Assembly: GCA_012931725.1 (NCBI GenBank)
Contig: CM022944.1
Span: 72,325,784 to 72,389,783 of the forward strand
Length of the DNA stretch: 64,000 nucleotides
From: Litsea cubeba
Taxonomy: Eukaryota > Streptophyta > Magnoliopsida > Laurales > Lauraceae
Reading direction: 5' to 3'
Position 1 is the first letter of the stretch. Every line of letters starts with the position of its first letter. A model generated the notes under the pieces. That model was not told where the DNA came from. It searched no databases and saw only the letters and a program-made list of their open reading frames with translations. Below, one piece after another: positions 10,679 through 21,572 of this stretch. The position numbers and the translations under genes were made by a program.

Positions 10679-12078
10679 TCAAGGGTAGTACCGCTTTAAG
10701 AACTTGCCGTTGATGGGCAACATACATCTGTCACCTTCCATGTTTAGGAGTGCATATGCGCCGTTGGAGAAAACCTTGTCAATGACATAGGGTCCCTCCC
10801 ATTTTGACTCAAACTTGCCTTTGGACTTATGAGCAAAGACCATTGTTCTTTTTACCGCAAGAACCAAGTCACCCTATTTGTAGGTGCGTTGCCTGACCTT
10901 CTTGTCAAAAGATCCTGCCATGCGTGCTTGGTAAAGTTCATGCTTTGTCGAGCTTCGAGCCATCTCTCATCGAGATTGTCCAACTCATGGAGTCGCAATT
11001 TGACATTGCCTTCTTAAGTCATGTCATTTTGTAATGATACCCTTAAGGAAGGAATTTGTACTTCCAAGGGTACGACAGCTTCGCATCCATAAACCAAGGA
11101 GAATGGGGTGCTATGGGTTGGTCCTCGAACGGTAGTTCGATAGGCCCACAAAGCTTCAAAAAGTTTGTCGTTCCAGTCTCTTTTGTGACTGGAGACCATT
11201 TTCTTGAGGATTTTACAGAGTGTTTTATTGAAAGCTTCTGCTAATCCGTTTGCTGCCGGATTATATGGAGTCGAAGAACGGCTTTGGATTTTGTATTTAT
11301 CACAGAACCTGTAGAATCGATGATCCCGGAATTGTGGTCCGTTATCATGGACGAATCTTTTGGTTATGCCGAAATGACAAATGATGTGGGTGCGCAGGAA
11401 TTGAAGGACTGATGAGGTCTTCATTTCGTTGAGCACAAATGCTTCCTACCACTTGGATAAATAATTCGTAGCGGCGGAGATAAAGCGATGACCTTTACTT
11501 GAAGGAGGAGAAATAGGACCAATGATGTCCATACCCCAGGCTTCGAAAGCCCATGAGATTGCTGCAGGATGCAGCCATTCAGGAGGCATGTGAATGTAAT
11601 CTCCATGAACTTGGCATTGTTGGCAGCGCTTAGCAAATTGCATTGCGTCAGCTACCATGGTAGGCCAGTAATAACCCAAACCTTTTATCTGATCGTAGAG
11701 CTTTGGACTAGCCTGATGAGCTCCACAAAGACCAGCATGAACTTCTTCGAGTGCTTCTTCAGCCTCTTGTTGTGATAAGCAGCATAGAAGTATTCCGTTG
11801 AAGGATTTCTTGTAAAGGATTTTTGAAGGAATATTCAAATGAAAGCTTGTGGCTCTCCTTTGGATGCTTACCTTTTCTTTTGCATCTTCAGGTAGGATTC
11901 CGAACATAGTGTAATCAATGAACAAATCCCTCCAGTCGCCGTTTGAAGGTTGAAGCATAGCAATCGGACTTCCAACCACTCGGTGGCATTCAGCAACTGC
12001 TTGGCGTGTGTTAAGAGGTGGAAGGATTCTTCTCTCATACACTGTGATTTGCATGTTTTCCCCTTCCTGGATTGCCAT
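10679..12078 (-). pseudogene. Element A integrase
   Basis: Inserts the cDNA into host DNA. From the right: an HHCC finger region (HAGLCGAHQ ... CQQCQVHG), the catalytic core starting WGMDIIGP (first Asp), the second Asp in VHDNGPQFRDH and the Glu in NGLAEAFNKT, then a C-terminal GPY/F-like module (WEGPYVIDKVFSNGAYALLN) ending KRYYP at 10679. There is a frameshift near 11440 between the core start and the catalytic part, and a stop near 11014 before the C-terminal module. It follows the second RNase H, as in Tat elements. Confidence 0.88.
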
Positions 12079-12080
12079 AG

Positions 12081-12490
12081 ATGCAGCAAGTCCAACCAGG
12101 GCATCTGCACGTATGTTTTCACCTCTACGAATGTGGGTGATGTGACAGATGTCAAACTTTTACAGAAGCGATTGTGCCTTTTGTAGTAAGGTAGCAGATC
12201 AGGCTTCCTGACTTCAAATTTCTGATTCATCTAGTTGACGATCAGTTGAGAGTCTCCAAAGATTTCCAGCATGGTGATACTAGATTCGATGGCTAGTTCC
12301 AATCCTAGGATCAGAGCTTCATATTCAGTTGTATTGTTTGTGCATGGTTCCAGTAGCGAGAAAGCACGTGGAATCATGCATTTGTCGGGGCTAACAAAGA
12401 GGATGCCAACTCCCGAGATCAGCTGTTTTTTTCATTTGTCCTGGTTACACCGTCAAAGTACATGTCCCAGGAGGCATTTTGTGAGAAAGT
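12081..12490 (-). pseudogene. Element A second (archaeal-like) RNase H
   Basis: Begins at WDMYFDG (first catalytic Asp) and continues with an NNTTEYEALILG-like segment (catalytic Glu), FGDSQLIVN (Asp) and a RADALVGLAA-like end. This is the extra RNase H found in the Tat lineage, lying after the normal gypsy RNase H and before integrase. It is broken by a frameshift near 12420 and a stop near 12231. Confidence 0.75.
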
Positions 12491-12952
12491 CTCCACATTA
12501 TAGACTGGTTCGTCTGGGAGATCTTCTCTGAGTGGACAATCTTTAGGCAATGGATGCTCTATGAGAAAGTCCGCTAGTGCTTTCCCTTTGATCGCTTTTT
12601 GTGGTACATACCTAATATCAAATTGTGACAGAATGATGGACCATTTTGCCAGTCGGGCATTGAGATAACCTGCTTTTGTGATAGAGACCTTCAAGAGGTT
12701 GATCCTCGAGACCAGGTAGATTGTGTTGGAAAGCAAGTAGTGACGCAGCTTTTGTACGGCGAACATCACTGCAAGGCATTCCTTTTTGACTGGAGAGTAG
12801 CGATGCTCTGCACCTACTAGCATGCGGCTGAGATAGTATAGAGCAGCTTCTTTTCTTTCATCATTTTCTTGTGCAAGCAGAGCGCCCAAAGAGTGATCAA
12901 GGGCTCTTGTGTACAAGATGAATGGTTTTCCAGTGGTAAGAGCAGCTAACAC
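12491..12952 (-). pseudogene. Element A first RNase H (gypsy type)
   Basis: The segment FILYTRALDHSLGALLAQE ... HRYSPVKKECLAVMFAVQKLRHYLL is the usual RT-linked RNase H, with its Asp and Glu visible. At the third catalytic position, where TDHKSL is usual, it reads VSRINLL, so this domain looks catalytically degenerate in this family. That fits a second RNase H taking over the activity (inference). Confidence 0.75.
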
Positions 12953-13030
12953 TGGAGGTTAGGTCAGGTATGACTTGATATCTTGAAATGCAGCTTCACA
13001 ATCAGCATCCCAGACAAAGTTTACACCTTT

Positions 13031-13870
13031 TTACATCAACCGGGAGAATGGATGACAATTCTCCGAAAGATTGGAGATGAACCGTCTGACGTAGGCCAAT
13101 CTCCATTGAAACCCTTTGAGTTCTCTCAAGGTTTTTGGAGAGGGCGTTTCTAGAATAGCCTTGACTTTGATGGGGTCAAGTTCTATTCCAGCTTTCCGAA
13201 CTAGAAATCTGAGGAACTTACCCGACGAGACGCCGAAGAAGCACTTTAGAGGATTCATTCGCAGTTTGTGCTTGCGAAGCCGGAGGAAGACTTCTCGAAG
13301 ATCTTTGAGATGGTCTTCTTTTCTTTTGCTTTTGACGGCGAGGTCATCAACGTAATATTCAACCATCGTGTGCTGTATATCTTGGAATATTTTCATCATA
13401 GCCCTTTGATATGTGGCACAACATTTTTCAGACCAAATGGCATGACGGTGTAGCAATACACGCCAAATGGGGTCCGAAAGGATGTATGTTTTTCATCTTC
13501 AGGATGCATCTTAATCTGATTGTAACTGGAGAAACCATCGATGAATGTCATTCACTCGAATCCACAGGTATTGTCAATCATTACCTCCGGTATATGGAGC
13601 AGGAATTCTTCTTTAGGGCAAGTGCCATTCAGGTCTCTATAGTCAATACAGACCCTGATCTGCCCATTTTTCTTTGTCACGGGGACAATGTTGGCCAACC
13701 ATTCAGGATGTTGTTCCTCATGGATGAAGCCCACACTTTTGAGTTGTTGAACTTCTTGTTCAATTTTATCCATCACATCTGGACGGAATCTTCTTTGACC
13801 CTGTTTGACAGGCATGATGTCCTCTCGTAGATTGAGTTTATGGACTACTACTTTGGGGTCTCAACCAGGC
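13031..13870 (-). pseudogene. Element A reverse transcriptase
   Basis: Copies element RNA into DNA. Visible motifs: RRFRPDVMDKIEQEVQ, VCIDYRDLNG and YYVDDLAVKSK (the YVDD active site), then the thumb segment LRELKGFQWRLAYVRRFI. Frameshifts near 13450 and 13560 split the palm. Both B and D carry the same domain with different breaks. Confidence 0.85.
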
Positions 13871-14793
13871 ATTTCAGCGTAAGACCAAGCGAAGCAATTG
13901 ACAAACTCACGAAGAAAAGCGATATACTCGGGTAACTCATCATCCTTTATATTCTTGCTTATGAATACAGGACGTGGGTTATCTGTTGTTCCCAAGTCTA
14001 TCTTTTGAACAAGATCTTCTATTGGAAGGTTCGAAGGTGGTTCCTCCATAATATTTTCGGAGGCTTCCAGCTCAACGAAACCTTCTGGGGTTTCAAGGAC
14101 ATTTCCAGACCAAGGTTTTGTTCCTTTCCATGGGTCTTCTTGATCGATGATCTTCTCAAGGCTAGCTATGAGATGGTCCCAATCGCCTGTTGAAACTGGG
14201 TCGAAGTAAGGTACTTCTTTTGGAGATGAGGGTTCCTCTAGGTCAGAAGACCACATGTCTGTGCCATCGGACAATTCCCCTTTATCATCAGAGAAATCAT
14301 ACGAATTGGATGAGTTTCCTGGATCTTTGTCAGGTGACTCATTGAAGAGATATCTAGGGAGATCGATGTCTTCATGGACTTGAGATGTTGAGGCTTGGTC
14401 AGCAAATTGACTTTTAAGCCTTTGTGTCAACTGTCTCAGGGGGGTGTCAGCATCATACCCTAACTCGTGTGTAGACTTTTCTACATGGCCATAGAGTCTC
14501 CAATCTTCCAGCTGGCTTTTGGTCAAGGCGGGCCCCAATGGGGTGAGAATACCGCGGCCTTCTCCCAGACCGACTGGGTTTTGAGCGTCATAGCCCATTT
14601 TATTCATAATAGCTTGTGCCATAGGACTATATAAGGATAGTTGAGGCATACCTTTGTTTTGGAAAGGTTCAGGCATGGAGTTTGATGAAGAAGCATCCGA
14701 TCTATGGAAGAAGATCGGCTTTTCCTTTGCTGAAGTTGCCAGAACAACAAAGGAAGCAGATGTAGGATCTTCTACATCAGCAGGTGTCTCCAT
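13861..14793 (-). pseudogene. Element A protease-RT linker with G-patch-like motif
   Basis: A 310-residue frame rich in Ser, Asp and Glu. Residues 61-88 (14530-14613) read AIMNKMGYDAQNPVGLGEGR and on, which fits a G-patch (MGxxx..GLGxxxxG), an RNA-related glycine-rich motif. It runs into the RT N-terminus (DDELPEYIAFLREFVNCFAW). A stop separates it from RT at 13861. The same linker is in B (35191-35952) and D (24479-25330). Confidence 0.7.
14530..14613 (-). other. G-patch-like motif, element A
   Basis: KMGYDAQNPVGLGEGRGI matches the G-patch glycine pattern. B has a damaged form (KKMGYDAQNPVDLGEGHG, about 35371-35454). In some retroviruses a G-patch also follows the protease; its presence here is consistent with Tat-type Pol proteins. 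Confidence 0.6.
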
Positions 14794-15150
14794 TGGAGTA
14801 AGAGAAAGCTGAACTTGCTGAGTGTTAGCTTGGTTTGACGATGCGTCGTCTTCTGGCTCTGAATCCGAATCCGTGTCTTACATGATAGACACAAAGAGAT
14901 AACAAATTTGCCCCCAGGCTTTTGCTTTGCCTTCTTCACTTTAGTTGTGATCACCAAAGGCTTCGATGTCTTGAGGGAGATGACGAAGGGAGTTTGAATG
15001 CTCTCTTTCGATTTACCGAAGGGTTTGTTTTTTTTCAATGATTGTTGAAGAGTCTTGCCTTTATCTTTCTGGAGATTTTCGGCAAAGGGTGATGTGTCAT
15101 ATTCTTTTTTTTCACCTTCATACATCTGGGAGCCTGCGAAGTGGACTTCT

Positions 15151-16419
15151 TTACCTTTGAAGGGTTTTCTGTCCGACTCGATGTATCATGCTATCATCGC
15201 CGACAAATTTGATGCATTGATTTAGAGTCGAAGGGACAACACCATTCTCGTGGATCCAGGGGCGTCCGAGAAGGATGTTATAGCATGGAGGGGTTTTTAT
15301 TGCATACATAGTGACTTCAGAGATAAGATCACCGATTTGTAATTTGAACCTGATTTTACTGATAGGCCTTTGAGTACTCCCATCATATCCAAAGATAGAT
15401 ACAGATGTGTGGCTCAGCTTGCTGGGTGGGATGCCCAACTCTTCGAGAGCCGAAGTGGAGATGAGGTTGATTGCAGAACCTGCATCGATCTGAACTCTGT
15501 GCATAGGCATTTCCTTAATGTACCCTATGAAGTATAGGGGTCGGTTGTGCCATGTTTCGCCAAGTAGGAGGTCTTCCTTACTGAAGGCGATGGTTGCACT
15601 TACTGCTTTTTGCACCGAGAGACATTCGATGCATGATCCCTCAGTCTTCTTCTTTTCTCCCTTTGAGGAAGTTTCTGAGTTTTTTACCCGGTAGTCCATT
15701 TCAATTTGGAGGACTTGCGGAGCATGTTTGTCGACATCATCATTCAGCTTCTGTACTTCTGAAATGAGATTATCACGAGTGAGCGAAGACATTCGCAATA
15801 AGTCTAGGATGTGCAGACTTGCAGGTATGTGCTTGAAATATTCGATCCAGTCATACTTGAAAGCCTCCTTGGGGCCTGCATGTTCATCATGGTTGCCACT
15901 AGGGGTGCTTACAACATCTTTTTCCGAACGATTTACATAAGTAATGGATGATTGGTTGTAATTCTTGTGGTAGTCCCGGCCAAAGCGGGTGCCTCTACCA
16001 ACTAAAAGAGCTTCTTGAGAAGGGTCTTCGTTTGGAAGATTGTCTTCAGGATCAAGAGGCTGTCGATTTTCATTTACTAAGGATGTATCTGCAGCAGAGT
16101 TGCCATTCTCTGTGATTGTGTTGCAGGGAGCATTTTCTGGGAACAAGTCCTGAACAGCATCCAGCAACCTTTCTTCTTTGTTGACCAATTCATCGTCCCA
16201 ACCATCAATAGCTGGGGATTCTTCAGTCAGGAAGGGTGTGAGCTCTGAAGTAGCAGTCTTAGGAGAAGAAACCATCTCTGTGAAAGTCACGTGAGATGTG
16301 GTAGTTCCAAAGGATACATTGCTAGGCGTCGTCGGAGTATAAGTGATCCCATCAGACGATGCTTCCGAAGAGCTATAATCCCGAATTATCATATTACAGG
16401 AAGCTCTGACAGGAGACAT
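15151..16419 (-). pseudogene. Element A protease region
   Basis: A 422-residue frame. The N-terminal half is acidic, Ser-rich linker; the C-terminal part is a retropepsin-like aspartic protease (VQIDAGSAINLISTSALEEL, then IFGYDGSTQRPI and LLGRPWIHENGVVPSTLNQ). The active-site triad reads D-A-G instead of D-S/T-G; B reads D-P-G and D reads D-P-G followed by Pro. A helical stretch, QLNDDVDKHAPQVLQIEMDY-like, precedes the protease. The frame ends at 15151 and a downstream lysine-rich segment (14772-15125) is in another frame. Confidence 0.82.
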
Positions 16420-17170
16420 TGCCTGTTCAGAGTCAGACTCATCCTCAGATGTAAGAGGATCGTCTAACCAGTAATTTTCTCCATTTTAAGGAGTTAAGAG
16501 AGGAAATACCTGATTGTCTTTAGGGATTTCATGCTCTGGATTGCGAGGAGGCTCGTTGGCGCTGTCTTACTCTTGTTCTAGGGCAAGATGCTTTAAGATC
16601 CTTGCATATTCCTTAAGATTAGGCATGAGAGCCAAATATTCTTCTTCGTCTGCTCTTCATAGTTCAACATGGTTGATTTCCACTGAAGCAATGACGGGTG
16701 CTGGGGTCAGCAATATTTTCTTATACAGCCTCTTGGTCTTCTTCATCATTAGACCAAGATGCTTATGGCTGTAGGGGGTTATACCAGATTACTGGCATAA
16801 GATGAGTCTCAGAAACCCATTCTTTATCGGAGAGGTATTCTCCTATTTCAAGGGATTCATCCCACTCATCGGTGTTGTTGGACTCGAATCCATCGTCGGT
16901 GTCGCTGGACTCGTATCCATCAATGGAGAATCCAACTACCGAATTACAAGAGTATGATGCCCCCTGCGTGGTTTTTTCTCTGAATTGAGGTGGCATGAAA
17001 TCACTGAGAGTGAGTTTTCTTACCCCCTTTGAAGTCTCTGGAAGGGAATTTTCTGTTGCCCCTAGTGAAGCGGTAGAGGAGGCCTCTGCCTTTTCTTGGA
17101 CTTCTTGTTTTGGCTGGGTCTTCTCTTGCCATTTGAGCTTGAGGAGATGTTTCCTAGCTTGCCTTCGCTG
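16420..17170 (-). pseudogene. Element A gag-protease junction region
   Basis: Short open pieces such as 16763-16996 (PPQFREKTTQGASYSCNSVV, then repeated SSDTDD/SNNTDE acidic phrases) show this was coding, but several stops interrupt it. The counterpart in B is 32878-33536. No known domain was recognised. Confidence 0.6.
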
Positions 17171-18637
17171 TTAACCTATTGGCTTTGTTTTCACGATCTC
17201 CCAGTTTTCATCTTCTAGGAGATCGGGATGTACCCATATGGGTTGTCCGTCTGGTGTCGGGTAAGGAACCAGCTCTTCGGACGCTTCAATTTTGTTTATC
17301 ACCATGAAGGAAGTAGTGATCTTCTTCTTTGGTGATTCTTGTGATTGTCCACATGACACCATGTTGACGGAGGCAGACCCATAGTTTTTGTCAAAGGTGA
17401 TGACTCCGTTTTTCCATGTCTCGTTGATTTTCTCTTTCACAATGAAGCATTGATTGAGAGGATACGAGATCATCTGGTGGTATGGACAGTACCGAGGATC
17501 GTTGGTTTTGCCAACATCACCCGGTCTTTTGGGTTCGGTCAAGGTGAGCTTGCCATTTGCCACGAGAGCCCCAAAGATTTCATCAACATCTTCATCGAAC
17601 GGGCTTTTCTTCTCTACTCGCTCTTTGAAGGCATCAGAGAGTTCGGGTCTCTTACCTGCAGCTTTGTTTTCAGCTTTCTTTGGTGGCTGAGGAGCTGACT
17701 TGGTTTGCACATTGAGGACCTCTTTTTTCTTTGGTTTTGAGGTTGCAATGGCGGTTGGCTCTTTTCTTGATGATTTATGACTGTAAAGGTCTTTGACCAC
17801 CGTTTCAGCTTCCATGGAAGCTTCTAGGAGTTCTCCCGATTCTTTGATTTGTTATCGATGATCATAGAGTGGATTCTAGCTCTCATGTTGTTTCGGCAGA
17901 TGTCGACTAGCGACGCTTGTGGCAGTACATCAGAGCATTTGTATGCCATTGCTTTCCACATGTGAATGAAGTCGTATGTTGACTCATTCTCCCCCTGGTT
18001 TAGGCTGCAGAGCTGAGCCATAGTAGCGGGATGCTCCTCACCTTTGAAGTGAGTTATGAAGCGTGTCTCTAGCATGGCCCAGTTTTGGATGGAGTCCTCC
18101 GGCAAAGTGGAGTACCAATCAAAGGCCGTACCTTTTAGGGTACTTGCTAAGAGGCAGATCTTGAGTGCATCTTGATCCGCGATCGCTCCCATCAAGATCT
18201 TGAAGTGGATGACATGTTGTCTGGCTGATCCTTTCCCGGTATATGTTTGGAGAGTAGGTGCTTGAATTTTATAGGGAATGGGACCGAGTCCATCCATAAG
18301 GGGTATGGTGGCTTGATCCCATGCTCTTTGAGTATAACCTCTTCTTTAGCATTTGCGAGGATACTGTCTACGTCCTTTTTGGTGAGGGCGCGTGACTCAT
18401 TTTCTTCTCCATTTACCTCATCATCTTGATGATTCGGAGGAGGTTAATTGTTTGCCTGATTTTGGAAGGTGAGGAGAAGGTTTTCCATAGAGTTTCAATC
18501 CTCTACTAGCCTGGTGACTGAGCTGGGGCTCATTCCTTTTTGATGAAGAGCTAGATGAAGGATCACTATGCCGTCCTTTGCTTGAAGGAGCAGAGGATTC
18601 TTCTGAATGTCTTTTTGTCCTGGAGACGCTGCGGGTT

Positions 18638-18823
18638 ACCGGACGTCGGACATGGATTTTGGATGCTGACTTTTGGCGTCTTCTGGTTTTTCCAACCATA
18701 TGGACAGCAGCAACTTGGTTGGGTCTTTCTTTTTTGACCCATTTATGAGAGACTTGAAGTGTAGGAGGCTGGGTCCTTTGCTTCTCTAGTCTCTTTTGTC
18801 GTTACCACGCGCGGCGGCATATA
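18638..18823. repeat. 186-bp direct duplication, left copy
   Basis: A segment of A's gag (accggacg ... ggcggcatata) that recurs at 20579-20764. By eye the two copies are identical over all 186 bases, and both abut the insert exactly. No other part of A's gag is duplicated. Confidence 0.92.
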
Positions 18824-19852
18824 TGGACTCAATCCAGTAGATGATATAATAAATTGATTAAATTCTTTATTTATTCATATATTCATGTTTACTTTTCATG
18901 AGATGAATGGTGATTTATTATATACTTGCACATAACCAATACGAATGACATTATGGTTCATAAGATGAATCGGGGTCCACAACTATATTAGATGTAACAC
19001 ATGTGTATGGATGAGATCCACATACAGGAGACATGTCTGGCAAATCTTATACTTAAATATCTTCACAACCAGTGATGAGACTGGACATCTCATACTGACA
19101 AGGTTGCAGCACTTTGATCACTATGAGATAGTGTGATTTGTCTCGATCATCAGAATGTAAGATTCTGGATCATAGTGCTGGTACATTGGATGTATTGAAG
19201 GACCATGAGAAGCACCTTATAAACACTGTCTTTACTTTAAGGTCTGCTCTCATAATTCCCTAGCAATAGGCTCTCAATCCTGAGACATTAATGAACTCAA
19301 GTTTCTATCTATTCATTTGCTTTGAGTCACCAATGAGTGAGGCCAACTGTAGGTCAACACCTCGGTGATTTGGTTCGTGGTAGTAGAGCTGTGGGAACAT
19401 TCAATGGTCAAGATGGAATCTATCTCTAATATCCCCTTGTGCCAGTTAATGGATTTATCATTGGTAAGTGCGCACCCATTCTGATTAAGAGTTAATTGGA
19501 AAGGTACCTATTGATCATTATAATTAATTGGGGCTCAAGGATAATAAGATATGGATCTATTTTGGAAGACATGTCCAATTGATCCATGGATATTGATAGA
19601 GGGGTCTACTTGTGATAATGTGGAAGTTTAGGGTCTTCTATGTAATATTCCTAAGACTGGAGTTCAATTGCATTTATATAGTGGAATTATTTGCAATTAA
19701 CTGTGGGCCCGGATTACACATGAGATGTGGGGTTGCGTGTCCCAGTTAGAGCCAGCTTTCTAAGGAATCCCTAGTGGTCCCCACGCTAGCCCAATAATTA
19801 GAAAGTATCTAATTCTAGTTGAACTCTAAAAGGAAAGTTACTATTTCTATTT

Positions 19853-20013
19853 GAAGTGAGACTTCTAATAGTGGTAATAGTAGACTTACTAATTTTAGTA
19901 GAAGTGAGACTTCTATTTTAATTAGAAAGGAATTGGAAAGTTACTAATCATATTTGAAGTGAGACTTCTAAATGTGATATGGTAAGTTACTAATTAATGG
20001 AAGTGAGACTTCT
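19853..20013 (+). repeat. Four GAAGTGAGACTTC inverted repeats upstream of a TATA box
   Basis: GAAGTGAGACTTCT occurs at 19853-19866, 19901-19914, 19956-19969 and 20000-20013 (AGAAGT and ACTTCT arms around GAG in the best copy). The starts are 48, 55 and 44 bp apart, and the last copy ends 36 bp before TATAAATA. They may be enhancer-like sites; this is inference. Confidence 0.75.
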
Positions 20014-20049
20014 ATTGTAATTAGTAAAGAAGAGACAACTTGCAAAAGC

Positions 20050-20057
20050 TATAAATA
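20050..20057 (+). promoter_or_regulatory. TATA box of the LTR-like insert
   Basis: TATAAATA followed by a GAGGAGAGGAGG leader. It is about 530 bp from the insert's end, which fits an R-U5 segment. Confidence 0.6.
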
Positions 20058-20578
20058 GAGGAGAGGAGGCCTTGGACGTCTAAGCACTGTCCTTGCATTG
20101 GGATTCACGCCCAAGGCCCCCTAGTGCAAGTGTTGCACAAGTTATTCCTCTCTTCCCTCTTCTAGTTCTCTTTCTAGTTCCTCCCTAGAGTTCCTAGTAG
20201 TTTTCTCTTGGAGATCCCACCATCTTCTTGAGAAAAGGAGAATCTGATACGGGTCATAGCGTGGAAGATCAAGAGGTCTTGGAGATCCCTATTTGATTAG
20301 TGAAAGCGTTTCATCATCAAAGAAAGACGCAACTCCTCCATTAGAGCACAACCGAGCTTCAAAGGTATAATCCACTTCTTTGCTGTTGTAGATTATTATG
20401 GATGCTTGTTAGTTGCTGTTTCTATCCTCTAGATAGATTGTATTTACTGATCATGATGGCTGAGATTGAGGACATAGATCTTGGATTGGATTTTATAGCC
20501 TTCTGGATAGTTGATCCCTGCGTCAAGTGGGTCAAAAGTTTTTGAAACCTATCCTAGAGGCCCACCCTATTTCCAACA

Positions 20579-20764
20579 ACCGGACGTCGGACATGGATTT
20601 TGGATGCTGACTTTTGGCGTCTTCTGGTTTTTCCAACCATATGGACAGCAGCAACTTGGTTGGGTCTTTCTTTTTTGACCCATTTATGAGAGACTTGAAG
20701 TGTAGGAGGCTGGGTCCTTTGCTTCTCTAGTCTCTTTTGTCGTTACCACGCGCGGCGGCATATA
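20579..20764. repeat. 186-bp direct duplication, right copy
   Basis: The second copy of 18638-18823, directly after the insert. Element A's gag continues from here with cgacgagcaatttgagc. Confidence 0.92.
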
Positions 20765-21572
20765 CGACGAGCAATTTGAGCTTTCGTTAGCTCTGGCTGG
20801 GCTTTGACAGTGAAGGATGTGCTCCCTCTGGCGCATCAGCCAAGCGTGTCTTCTTTGTAGCTAGGCAAGGACAAGATGCGAACCTGGTCCTTCGGCTATT
20901 TCAATGAGGCTTTAATTTCTCGAGTTCGGCCCCAGTAGATATGAAGGGTCGAACCGAAGTATTTTAGGCCATAGCAGGTGCTTGCAGAGGCCTCGTGATG
21001 CATGACTTGATTTTGGGCTTGTAGGAACAAGCCGGCTCATGCTGGGTTGACATGGGAGTCAGGTTGGAGATGAGTCTCTCCTCTTTCATGTAAGTAAGAG
21101 GGTAGAATTGGTTCTTTTTTAGTGGGGCCGGGTATGCTGGCTTGGTGGATGTTTGGGACCTTCTTTGTTTTCATGAAGGTCTTGGGGACTAAGTCTTGGG
21201 ATAGACCTGGTTGTTTGTGGGTCGAGGCTTCGTGGGAATGCCACAGGCTTCGGGCGTTTTGGTGCTCGCCTTTGGTGTCATGATAGTGACATGTTGGGAG
21301 GCGAGCTTCTGCTTTTTGGAAGAAGCAGTTTGTTATTCGGGAAGTGGGAATGGTCCCAGCATCCCAAAGATGATAGTCCAGGGAGTCGAGGTCGACCCGG
21401 AGTTCAGAGAGTTGCCGAGGGAGTTGACGCTTCGGCAGCTGACAGGGCGCTTGTAAGTGCGCATGGTTTGCTTTTGTTGAAGCATGAGTTGGTGCTTGTT
21501 CTCATCAAAGGTAATGGTCAAGGAAGCTGCCATTGTTAGTTTTGAAAATTTCTGAAATAAGACCACATCCAT

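Larger units (their letters stand above)
18824..20578 (+). mobile_element. LTR-like insert (1755 bp) inside element A's gag
   Basis: Starts TGGACTCAATCC and ends CACCCTATTTCCAACA, so it has TG...CA ends and resembles a copia (SIRE/Angela-like) solo LTR read on the plus strand. A TATAAATA at 20050-20057 is preceded by four copies of a GAAGTGAGACTTC inverted repeat (19853-20013), a typical U3 layout. If the real LTR start were TGTTGGACTC, the first three bases are missing here. It has no open frame of note. Instead of a 4-6 bp target duplication it is flanked by the 186-bp repeat. Confidence 0.75.
17171..21572 (-). pseudogene. Element A Gag, split by an insertion
   Basis: The structural protein. 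From the right: a Ser/Pro-rich N-terminal region (21333-21572, LTITFDENKHQLML ... RSVNSLGNSLNS), basic sequence, then after the 18824-20578 insert a Lys/Arg/Ser-rich part (18421-18823), the Retrotrans_gag domain (17824-18297, FDWYSTLPEDSIQNWAMLET), and a C-terminal segment (17171-17815) with RYCPYHQMISYPLNQCF. The latter is a C-x2-H-x4-Y-x4-C version of the CHHC knuckle, with the second His lost (intact in B). Frameshifts separate the pieces. Confidence 0.85.

Noticed and set aside
18824..20578. Reading the insert as a host segment duplicated by the 186-bp repeat
   Set aside because: TG...CA ends, a TATA box with upstream repeated boxes and no similarity to A, B or D make an LTR origin more likely, though the left end is imperfect.
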